The notes below the pieces were generated by a model, which had not been told where the DNA came from, did no database searches, and saw only the letters and a list, made by a program, of their open reading frames with translations. A stretch of 17,679 nucleotides of DNA from Gammaproteobacteria bacterium UBA3532 (GTDB taxonomy: Bacteria; Pseudomonadota; Gammaproteobacteria; Enterobacterales; UBA3532): contig DFOV01000209.1 of NCBI GenBank assembly GCA_002376965.1, positions 1 to 17,679 on the forward strand, written 5' to 3'. The translations under genes and the position numbers were made by a program. Below, piece after piece: positions 1-6,286 of this stretch (position 1 is its first letter; every line of letters begins with the position of its first letter).

Positions 1-221
1 GGGTATGATTTTTGATGTTGGCGCAATTTCGTGATCAAGCTGATGCCATCAAGCTTTGGTAAACCCAAATCGATCACTGCGACATCGTAGCTGTATTCAT
101 TGCCCAAATACAGCCCCTCTTCGCCATCTAGCGCTGAGTCAACAGCGAACCCTTGCTTTTGCAGCTGTTGTTGCAGGTTCTGGTTTAACGCTTGATCATC
201 TTCTACCAGTAGTAAACGCAT
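1..221 (-). CDS. PhoP-like OmpR-family response regulator (N-terminal receiver part, cut by window edge)
   Basis: The first 73 residues of a response regulator are visible; the rest, including the expected winged-helix DNA-binding domain, lies beyond position 1. The protein starts MRLLLVEDDQ, giving the acidic pair of a receiver domain, and the phospho-acceptor Asp sits in the segment VAVIDLGLPKLDG. The DLGLP signature with the following SLI..LR stretch is closer to PhoP of enteric bacteria and Pseudomonas than to generic OmpR members; that comparison is from memory. An SD-like AAGGA lies about 8 bases before the ATG at 221. The gene follows the PepSY gene by 28 bp on the same strand, so it belongs to the minus-strand operon starting at 1237. 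A PhoQ-like kinase is expected next, outside the window. The family assignment is firm; the PhoP name is tentative because only the receiver is seen. Confidence 0.9.
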   Translation of the reverse strand, partial: MRLLLVEDDQALNQNLQQQLQKQGFAVDSALDGEEGLYLGNEYSYDVAVIDLGLPKLDGISLITKLRQHQKSY

Positions 222-249
222 CCGAGTTATCCTTCATATTGCTAATTTT

Positions 250-504
250 TTATTTTCCAACCCGCGCAACTTTTCCTGTTTCGCTGTTTACTTTGAAAAT
301 ATAAACTTTGCCCGACTTTGATAGCACTTTTATCCGGTGATAGGGCGGCTGGGTTTGCAAGGTTTCAGCCTTGAGCACTTTGCCGCCAGCTTGAGCTTTC
401 ACCTTATCCACCGCTTGCTCCAGCGATGTCGGGCCAGCCAGGACCATAAATGGTATCAGTATCCATAACATAACAATGGCTAACCCTTTTGCTCGATGTG
501 ACAC
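250..504 (-). CDS. Small secreted PepSY-domain protein
   Basis: This 84-residue protein has a signal peptide: positive residues in MSHRAKG, a hydrophobic core to about residue 22, and a likely cut after VLA. The mature part is a single PepSY-like module of about 60 residues with the typical pattern LEQAVDKVKAQAGGKVLKAE, then RIKVLSKSGKVYIFKVNSETGKV. PepSY modules are periplasmic or extracytoplasmic and are often encoded next to two-component systems, where they are thought to modulate sensing or inhibit proteases. The start is a GTG at 504 preceded by a good AAGGGGGT about 6 bases upstream; an internal ATG at residue 12 would leave a shorter signal. It lies 25 bp after the glycine-zipper gene and 28 bp before the PhoP-like regulator, so co-transcription is likely. 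No enzymatic function is implied. Confidence 0.85.
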   Translation of the reverse strand: MSHRAKGLAIVMLWILIPFMVLAGPTSLEQAVDKVKAQAGGKVLKAETLQTQPPYHRIKVLSKSGKVYIFKVNSETGKVARVGK

Positions 505-529
505 TGCTGACCCCCTTGCGCTTTCATGC

Positions 530-1237
530 TTAGTGCCTCATCCGATCGACTTCTACGCGAATCCTGTCACCGGGATGGGCATGCGAATATGTAGTGTACT
601 TATGGCCGCGATAGCGGTATGTCACATTATAGCCGGTAATTTTGCGCTCTGTCTTGTGGTGGTCGACCCAGTCACACCTTTCTACGGTTTCATAGCGGGT
701 ATGACCTGGATGGTGACGCTGTCCGGCACTATGGCCTATTGATGCGCCTATGGCTGCGCCAACAGCGGTATGAACGCCGCGATGGCCCCGGTGTGGGTGG
801 TGACTGCCAATATGGTTGCCAATCGCTCCACCAATGGCAGCCCCTAGTATAGTGGGCAATGGTGATGAATGGTTGGTTTGGCGAGCTATTTCAACCATAC
901 GACATTCTTTGACTGGCCGGTTAACCACCACGCTTTCGTAGATCGGGCTGACATGGGTTACCTGAGCATAAACATAGCTCGGGCCGGTTTCGATATAGGT
1001 GGTATGGTGGGGCCGGTAGGGGCGGTGAGTATATTGAAACCGGTATTCCACATGACCATGATGATGCTGGTGTCTCTTATGGTGTTTCTTGATGTGGTGG
1101 GGGCGGTGGTGAGGCCGGTGTTTGGCCTCGATTTGGTACTGGGGGCCTTTGTGCTTGCTCCAATCGTCGCGTTGCTCATCTTTAGCGTCTGCCGCAGTGG
1201 CTGCAACGGCCAGTAATAAACCTATCATTAAGCGCAT
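530..1237 (-). CDS. Histidine-rich glycine-zipper envelope protein (17 kDa surface antigen type)
   Basis: This 235-residue protein begins with a signal peptide (cleavage probably after TAADA, about residue 18); there is no lipobox Cys, so it is not an obvious lipoprotein. Residues about 28-80 are extremely His-rich, with runs such as HRPHHRPHHIKKHHKRHQ. The centre (about 130-175) carries two glycine-zipper segments, ILGAAIGGAIGNHIG and VGAAIGASIGHSAG, typical of the Rickettsia 17 kDa antigen / glycine-zipper 2TM family of outer-membrane-associated proteins. The C-terminal block (ERCDWVD...ITGYNVTYRYRGHKYTT...PGDRIRVEV) matches the conserved tail seen in proteobacterial members. About 34 of 235 residues are His, which suggests metal binding or pH response; this is inference. 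It is first in the operon with PepSY and the PhoP-like regulator and has its own regulated promoter upstream. A GAGG SD precedes the ATG at 1237. Confidence 0.85.
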   Translation of the reverse strand: MRLMIGLLLAVAATAADAKDEQRDDWSKHKGPQYQIEAKHRPHHRPHHIKKHHKRHQHHHGHVEYRFQYTHRPYRPHHTTYIETGPSYVYAQVTHVSPIYESVVVNRPVKECRMVEIARQTNHSSPLPTILGAAIGGAIGNHIGSHHPHRGHRGVHTAVGAAIGASIGHSAGQRHHPGHTRYETVERCDWVDHHKTERKITGYNVTYRYRGHKYTTYSHAHPGDRIRVEVDRMRH

Positions 1238-1295
1238 AGTGGTTTCCTCACGTTGCTTTTAAGCAATACAGGCAAAATTGCCATTCATCACTCAT

Positions 1296-1330
1296 ATTTT
1301 AATGATTGGAAACTGAATCTTAGCTGAACC
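1296..1330 (-). promoter_or_regulatory. Regulated promoter of the minus-strand operon with PhoP/OmpR-type direct-repeat box
   Basis: Read on the minus strand, the 17-bp box GTTCAGCTAAGATTCAG (1329-1313) has two TTCAG copies with an 11-bp period. It is followed by exactly 11 bases and the -10 hexamer TAAAAT (1301-1296). The box covers the place of the -35 element, the usual layout for activation by PhoB/OmpR/PhoP-class regulators. The transcript would lead into the gene starting at 1237. The box is seen directly; the binding protein is inferred to be the PhoP-like regulator of this same operon. Confidence 0.6.
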
Positions 1331-1383
1331 GATTGTGAGGGGCTAAGTGGGTATAAGTTAAAGCGATAGATGCTTCTGTAGTC

Positions 1384-1417
1384 GTTCAGCTAATGTTCAT
1401 CTGGCCTTGGTTATAAC
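1384..1417 (+). promoter_or_regulatory. Regulated promoter of the YfiR-like gene, mirror image of the operon promoter
   Basis: The box GTTCAGCTAATGTTCAT (1384-1400) contains GTTCA twice with an 11-bp period. It is followed by 11 bases and the -10 hexamer TATAAC (1412-1417). Its layout is base-for-base that of the divergent promoter at 1296-1330, and the first ten bases of the two boxes are identical but oppositely oriented. A weaker copy of the box (CTGAATCTACCCTGTTG, 1417-1433) overlaps the -10 and probable start site and could act as an autorepression site; that is inference. Confidence 0.6.
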
Positions 1418-1450
1418 TGAATCTACCCTGTTGTAATTGAGGTATGATTT

Positions 1451-1942
1451 ATGAGAACCATGTTGTCTGTTTTATTGCTCTCGAGCGTTGCGCTGCTGGC
1501 CAACGCGGAAGGGTTGCCGTCTGCTGTCCAGGCCAAGTTAATTGGAAAGCTGGTGAATTTTGAAAAAGGAATCAGTGATAAAGGGAAGGCCAGTATTTTT
1601 GTCGTTGGCGATAATGAGCTTGCTGAGCAGTTAAGTCGATTTGCTGGTAAGCGCTTGGGGAGGGTAGAACTAACAAGTGTTGATTCAGCCTCTCAGCCTC
1701 CCAGCACTGCCTATGATGTTATTTACATCGGCAACGATGCTGATGTCACATCCGCTATCCAATACGCGCGAGAGCATAACGCGCTGACCCTAACAGGTAA
1801 TACCAGCTGGGTCGACCAAGGTATTTCCGTGGGACTGGCTGTTGAAGCCGGAAAGCCAAAAATCTTGCTTAACCTCTCTGCAGCCAAAGCGGAAGGTGTC
1901 GATTGGAATCCGGCGGTGCTAAAAATCGCATCAACTCAATAA
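1451..1942 (+). CDS. YfiR-like periplasmic protein (DUF4154)
   Basis: This 163-residue protein has a signal peptide (MRTMLSVLLLSSVALLANA, cut before EGLPS). It fits the DUF4154/YfiR family along its length: an early KLIGKLVNFEK segment corresponds to the family's 'fxxWP' region, IFVVGDNELAEQL to the first strand, YDVIYIGN to the central strand, and the tail ILLNLSAAKAEGVDWNPAVLKIA is the family signature. YfiR of Pseudomonas is a periplasmic repressor of the diguanylate cyclase YfiN and uses disulfides; this protein has no Cys at all, so redox control of that kind is excluded. No YfiN-type cyclase follows directly, and the next plus-strand gene is 1.7 kb away. SD GAGG (1439-1442) supports the ATG at 1451. 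It is transcribed divergently from the PhoP-like operon and probably co-regulated with it. The membrane partner is unknown. Confidence 0.8.
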   Translation: MRTMLSVLLLSSVALLANAEGLPSAVQAKLIGKLVNFEKGISDKGKASIFVVGDNELAEQLSRFAGKRLGRVELTSVDSASQPPSTAYDVIYIGNDADVTSAIQYAREHNALTLTGNTSWVDQGISVGLAVEAGKPKILLNLSAAKAEGVDWNPAVLKIASTQ

Positions 1943-1991
1943 GCGATGCAGCGACCGGATTTTTGAGGAGAGAGGGAAACGTTGCCAAGGA

Positions 1992-2011
1992 AGGCCCCTT
2001 TTCAGAGGCCT
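1992..2011. terminator. Weak hairpin between convergent genes
   Basis: AGGCCCC and GAGGCCT flank a 6-base loop. On the minus strand the stem is 7 bp with one G.U pair; on the plus strand it has one mismatch. It lies in the 75-bp gap between the convergent YfiR-like and inositol phosphate synthase genes, where a two-way terminator would be expected. No good T-run follows on either strand, so the call is weak. Confidence 0.3.
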
Positions 2012-2017
2012 GAGCAC

Positions 2018-3253
2018 TTATTCAATCCATTCGCCAAGCTTGGATTGAAATATCTGGTATTGCTCGGAAAATGCGTGAACCTGGCGTTGATTTTCCAGCG
2101 CCATGGGCGATTTGAAGAATAACCCCATCCAATCTTGCGGGCCAGAGGCATTTTTCTGATAGGCTAAATCCAGAAACAGTAAGATATCCAGTGCTAATGG
2201 GGCAGCCAGAATCGAGTCCCGCGCTAGTAAGTTGATTTTTAACTGCATCGGGTAACCCATCCAGCCTTCTAGATCGATATTATCCCAGGCTTCCTTGTTG
2301 TCTCCCCGTGGTTTGTAATAATGGATCTGGATCTGATGATCGATATCACCATATAGTTCTGGGTTTTCTTTGGGGCAAAGAATACTTTCCAGCACGCTTA
2401 ATTTTGATTTCTCTTTCGCTTCAAACGAGCCGGGGTGGTGTAATGCCTGACCATCTCGGTTGCCTAATATGTTGGTACTGAACCAACCTTTTACGCCCAA
2501 CATGCGCTGCTTGAAAGCCGGAGCGAGAACGGTTTTAAACAGAGTTTGTCCCGTTTTGAAATCGGAGCCTGCGGTCGGTAGCTGCTGCTGTCTGGCCAGC
2601 TCGCGTAATGCCGGTGTTTCGACCGTGTAATTGGGCGTCCCATTAGCAACGGGAATGCCTGATTTAAGCGCTACATAGCTATAAAGTTGTAGTGGTGTTA
2701 CAGAGGGGCTGTCTTCCGCCAGGGCTGCTTCAAAGGCGTCCAGCGATTGGTGGCAATCTTGCAGTGGTTGAAAGGCTTCGGTTGAAGCGGCTATCACCAT
2801 GATAAGGCGCTCACACTGGTGTTGCTGTTTAAACGACGCTATGTCCTTGGCTAGTTCCTCACTCCAGGCAGCTCGGGTGGCGGGAGCTTTGGTGTGTGGG
2901 CCGGTGACGGAGGGAAGAAAGCGGTTGTCATACACCCCTGTCATTGGCGTGATGGCTTCGAGGGGCTCTTTTACTGCTTCAATCATTTCTGAGCTAAGCA
3001 CGCCAGCACTAACGGCGGCGTGATAAGCGTTGTCTGGGAAAATGTCCCAAGCACCAAAGACCAAGTCGTCTAATGAAGTTAGCGGCAGTATATCGGTTAA
3101 TTTGGGGTGGTCTGGAATGGACTCTAGTCGCCCGAGTTGGCTCAATGAACCTGTGGCTGGAGTTAGCCCTCGTTTAATCGATTCTACCCCAGCAATGAGT
3201 GTTGTATTAACTGAGCCCAGGCCGACCAGCAGCACGCCGAGTTTTTTGGTCAC
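2018..3253 (-). CDS. ino1: Inositol-3-phosphate synthase (myo-inositol-1-phosphate synthase, EC 5.5.1.4)
   Basis: The enzyme converts glucose 6-phosphate to 1D-myo-inositol 3-phosphate with bound NAD. The 411-residue protein shows the NAD-binding loop VGLGSVNTTLIAGV near residues 10-23, the family block SLDDLVFGAWDIFPDNAYHAA, the block PTAGSDFKTGQTLFKTVLAP, the segment GWFSTNILGNRDG, the Lys-rich active-site stretch EKSKLSVLESIL, and the C-terminal LEGWMGYPMQLKINLLARDS. These blocks follow the compact form common in Bacteroidetes and scattered gammaproteobacteria rather than the mycobacterial form (judged from memory). The start is GTG at 3253 with AGAGGT 7 bases upstream. The gene stands alone on its strand; no inositol monophosphatase or CDP-alcohol phosphatidyltransferase is adjacent. 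The product may feed inositol phospholipids, an inositol osmolyte or a glycosyl-inositol; none is shown here. Confidence 0.93.
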   Translation of the reverse strand: MTKKLGVLLVGLGSVNTTLIAGVESIKRGLTPATGSLSQLGRLESIPDHPKLTDILPLTSLDDLVFGAWDIFPDNAYHAAVSAGVLSSEMIEAVKEPLEAITPMTGVYDNRFLPSVTGPHTKAPATRAAWSEELAKDIASFKQQHQCERLIMVIAASTEAFQPLQDCHQSLDAFEAALAEDSPSVTPLQLYSYVALKSGIPVANGTPNYTVETPALRELARQQQLPTAGSDFKTGQTLFKTVLAPAFKQRMLGVKGWFSTNILGNRDGQALHHPGSFEAKEKSKLSVLESILCPKENPELYGDIDHQIQIHYYKPRGDNKEAWDNIDLEGWMGYPMQLKINLLARDSILAAPLALDILLFLDLAYQKNASGPQDWMGLFFKSPMALENQRQVHAFSEQYQIFQSKLGEWIE

Positions 3254-3642
3254 GCGATAAACCTCTTAATTTTAGTGGGTTAAGCGAGATGCAAGCTCGT
3301 TACCCGTTTTTATTATAGGTGTATAAATAGCAGGCCCTTGCGTATTTATCATTCGAAATAAAAAACTAACCCTTTATTATGCATGGCATAAAAGAATAAA
3401 CAATCACTTTACCATGATAGTTGATTTAAAAATTTAAGGATCAAGACTAACGTATCTAACGTCTATAAGCTAAACTATTTGTAAAGAAAGCTAGACCGAC
3501 CTCGCAGCGAAAGGGTTTTACCTCGAAGTATAAGTTGCCTCGAAGTAATAGAATACCAATGCCCTGGATTGCGCCCACGAATAATTACAACGAATTAAGA
3601 CCGTGAATCTGACTATGCAATATAAATCCGATGGAAGCAGGC
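3254..3642. other. AT-rich 389-bp intergenic region between divergent genes, with short direct repeats
   Basis: No gene, tRNA or convincing riboswitch was found here. It must hold the divergent promoters for the inositol-3-phosphate synthase and the REC-REC-PAS-GGDEF-EAL gene. CTAACGT occurs twice with a 9-bp period (3447-3453, 3456-3462). CCTCGAAGTA occurs twice with a 17-bp period (3521-3530, 3538-3547), and a related CCTCGCAGCG lies at 3500-3509. These could be operator sites for the downstream gene. Confidence 0.5.
3312..3317 (-). promoter_or_regulatory. Candidate -10 element for the inositol-3-phosphate synthase gene
   Basis: On the minus strand this reads TATAAT, a perfect consensus -10, about 58 bases before the GTG start. 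No good -35 is found 17 bases upstream, so strength is uncertain. Confidence 0.4.
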
Positions 3643-6204
3643 ATGAATCATATTGTTCTCATTGAGCCTTCACCGACCCTCAGGTTTATTTTGACCAATG
3701 CACTCAAGCAGTGCTTTAAAATCACGACCATCAAAAGCTACCGTGAAGCGGTAGATTATCTACCAGAGTTTATCCAGTCTGAGGTAAGCCATAGCTCTGC
3801 GATTGTTATGGGATGCTCTGACAACGCCAACGACGAAGTACGCTTGTTGCTGAGAATATTAAATGGATCATCGTTTAAACATATCCCTGTGTTGCTATTG
3901 GCCGAGGATCCTAGCGGGTTGCGCGGGGCTAACTTAGCCAAAAGAGATCGGACGACATTGATGTCGTGGGAGCAACACCAGCGTTGCTCTGAAGTAATCT
4001 ACCGTCTATTTGAACAGGCAGGCCAGCAGCTCAAGCGACAGCGATTGAACAGTGACGAAGTGGAAGTGTTGCTGGTCGATGACTCGCGAACTATTCGAGT
4101 TACCTACTCAAAAATGCTTGCTGAGCGCGGTTATAGCGTCGACACGGCAGATAGCGCCGAAAAGGCGCTGGAAATGGCGCAACACAAGGCTTATGACATT
4201 GGCATTATCGACTATTACATGAAAGGTGCAAACGGCGCGATGTTGTGTCGACGGTTGCGTAGCCAACCGCATACCGCGCATATGGTACTGGCCATTCTTA
4301 CCGGTGCTTACAAGGACAATGTGATCACGGAATCACTGGATGCGGGTGCTACCGAATGCATGTTTAAAAACGAAAGTGCCAAGCTATTCTGCGCACGCAT
4401 TGCTGCCATGAGTCGAGCGGTCAAGGAGCAGCGCCAGGTAGAGCGGGAAAAAATACGGCTCGACAGCATTCTTTCTTCGGTGGGAGACGGTGTTTATGGT
4501 GTTGATCCGAAAGGTGGTATCACCTTTATGAATCCTGCAGCATTGCGCATCCTGGGATTTCGTAATGAAGACATGGTGCTTGGCAAGCAGGCGCATCATT
4601 TATTTCACTTTGCCCTAAGCGATGGTACGCGTACAACTCCTGACACCTGCTTTTTGCATCAGGCTTATGTTCTGGGAGACGAATTGCATGGTTGGGAGAC
4701 CACGTTTTGGAAAGATGGTCGCAATGCGCTGCCGGTTGAGTACAGTATTCGTCCGTTGTCTATCGGTGAGCGATTTGCAGGCTCTGTGGTGGCATTTCGG
4801 GATATATCTGAACGCAAGCTATTTGAAGAAGAGCTGAAATGGCAGGTCAACCACGATCACTTAACCAAGCTTCTCAACCGTCAGTACTTTGAAGACGCGT
4901 TATCCGAAGAAATTCGGCGTTTAAAACGCAGTACTGAACGGTCTGCCGTTCTCTATATGGATTTGGACCGCTTTAAATATATTAATGATACAGCGGGTCA
5001 TTCTGCTGGTGATCAGCTGTTGATCGAAATCAGTCAGAAGCTAAATACTCGATTGCGCTCCACGGATCTAGTCGCGCGGCTGGGTGGCGATGAGTTTGCG
5101 GTTTTATTACGTAATGTAGCTGGGCCAGACAATGTGAAAGAGCTGGCAAATCAATTCCGTCAGATCCTGGAGGAAACAGAGTTCTGTTATGAAGGTCAAT
5201 ATTTTGATGTGACCGGTTCGGTTGGCGTGGCTTTATTGGACGATCAAACGACCTCTGCTGGCATCGCAATGGCCAACGCCGATGCTGCATGCCATATAGC
5301 CAAGCAGCAAGGGCGAAACCAAGCCCATTTGTATGATGAATTGGAAGATGTCCAAGCACTCAAATCAAAAGATGAAGGTTGGTCTGGACGGATTTCCAAA
5401 GCGTTGCGTGATGATGGCTTCGAACTGTATTACCAGTCGATTCTACCGCTGAACAAAATTGACGCAAAAGTGCTGGAAGATGGCGCAGTAGACAATCTTA
5501 TGACCTATCTGCATGCCAATGTTCCAGCTGAGCGGTTTGAAGTGTTGTTGAGGTTGCGGGATGACGATGAAATCATCCATCCTCGCGCTTTTATACCCAG
5601 TGCCGAGCGCTTCAATTTAATGCCCAGCATCGATCGTTGGGTCGTATTGCATGCGTTGAAAACCTTGTCGCAATGTCATCGACGCGGTGACTATATCGAG
5701 TTTGCAGTTAATTTATCACCGCAAGCGCTGGAAGAAGAAAATTTCGATACCTGGTTTCTTGAAACCTGTAAACGCTACAGCGTAAACCCGCGTTTTATTA
5801 ATTTTGAAATCAAAGAAAATGCATTACTTTCGCATATGGTGACCCGCCAGAAAGTCTTTGGTGCGCTCTCAGATAAAGGCGTTTCATTTACTGCTGATGA
5901 GTTTGGCCGAGGATTTACCTCGTTCAGTCAGTTGAAAAACCTGCCGGTATCGACGGTGAAAATCGACGGAATGATCGTGGATAGTATTGTTCACGATCCC
6001 ATTGAAGAAACCATGATTAAATCACTGGTTGAAATGGCGCATTTGCTGGGTAAGAAAACCGTTGCTCTTCACACCGAAAATATCGAGCAATTACGTAAGT
6101 TGAAACAATTAGGGGTCGATGAAGTACAAGGCTTTGCGCTGTCTCGCCCTGCCAGGGTGGTTAATCCGGCTAATGAAACCGTTCTAAATGTAAAGGCTGG
6201 CTAG
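3643..6204 (+). CDS. REC-REC-PAS-GGDEF-EAL hybrid c-di-GMP protein, active-looking cyclase with degenerate EAL
   Basis: A soluble signalling protein of 853 residues. REC1 (about 1-120) is degenerate: the segment MNHIVLIEPSP lacks the acidic pair and no phospho-Asp is seen. REC2 (about 142-265) is complete, with D146/D147, phospho-acceptor D190, T220 and K242. A PAS domain follows (about 268-390). The GGDEF domain (about 395-560) keeps GGDEF at 481-485 and an inhibitory-site RSTD at 472-475, five residues before it. The EAL domain (about 580-845) has EVLLR at 633-637, an acceptable variant, and NLSP, but DDFG is DEFG (752-755) and the catalytic Glu of the AEGVE block is Leu809. It should therefore make c-di-GMP under feedback control and hydrolyse it poorly, if at all. 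ATG 3643 is preferred because GGAAG lies 5 bases before it and the REC fold starts there; an in-frame ATG at 3631 has no SD. Confidence 0.9.
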   Translation: MNHIVLIEPSPTLRFILTNALKQCFKITTIKSYREAVDYLPEFIQSEVSHSSAIVMGCSDNANDEVRLLLRILNGSSFKHIPVLLLAEDPSGLRGANLAKRDRTTLMSWEQHQRCSEVIYRLFEQAGQQLKRQRLNSDEVEVLLVDDSRTIRVTYSKMLAERGYSVDTADSAEKALEMAQHKAYDIGIIDYYMKGANGAMLCRRLRSQPHTAHMVLAILTGAYKDNVITESLDAGATECMFKNESAKLFCARIAAMSRAVKEQRQVEREKIRLDSILSSVGDGVYGVDPKGGITFMNPAALRILGFRNEDMVLGKQAHHLFHFALSDGTRTTPDTCFLHQAYVLGDELHGWETTFWKDGRNALPVEYSIRPLSIGERFAGSVVAFRDISERKLFEEELKWQVNHDHLTKLLNRQYFEDALSEEIRRLKRSTERSAVLYMDLDRFKYINDTAGHSAGDQLLIEISQKLNTRLRSTDLVARLGGDEFAVLLRNVAGPDNVKELANQFRQILEETEFCYEGQYFDVTGSVGVALLDDQTTSAGIAMANADAACHIAKQQGRNQAHLYDELEDVQALKSKDEGWSGRISKALRDDGFELYYQSILPLNKIDAKVLEDGAVDNLMTYLHANVPAERFEVLLRLRDDDEIIHPRAFIPSAERFNLMPSIDRWVVLHALKTLSQCHRRGDYIEFAVNLSPQALEEENFDTWFLETCKRYSVNPRFINFEIKENALLSHMVTRQKVFGALSDKGVSFTADEFGRGFTSFSQLKNLPVSTVKIDGMIVDSIVHDPIEETMIKSLVEMAHLLGKKTVALHTENIEQLRKLKQLGVDEVQGFALSRPARVVNPANETVLNVKAG

Positions 6205-6231
6205 GGCCGCCATCAGCCTAAGGTTGTTTTT
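6194..6231 (+). terminator. Possible rho-independent terminator after the GGDEF-EAL gene
   Basis: AGGCTG (6194-6199) pairs with CAGCCT (6214-6219) around a 14-base loop that can pair further, and TTGTTTTT follows at 6224-6231. The stem overlaps the stop codon of the upstream gene. If used, it separates that gene from the CsrD-like gene starting 82 bp downstream. Confidence 0.4.
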
Positions 6232-6286
6232 CACTCTGGGGTTGGTTATCTTCATGACTCGCGCTAACTCCGTTTAAGGATTTTGG

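Noticed and set aside
869..1216. A 115-codon plus-strand open frame antisense to the His-rich protein gene
   Set aside because: It is a by-product of the His/Pro-rich composition of the real minus-strand gene, which has a signal peptide, family motifs, an SD and a promoter. The plus frame has no family signature.
3500..3547. A c-di-GMP (GEMM) riboswitch in the leader of the GGDEF-EAL gene
   Set aside because: The repeats are direct, not the required paired stems, and the conserved GEMM core around the ligand site is not recognisable.
3631..3642. Upstream in-frame ATG as start of the REC-REC-PAS-GGDEF-EAL gene
   Set aside because: No SD precedes it, while GGAAG lies 5 bases before ATG 3643, which also begins the REC fold. 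It remains possible but less likely.
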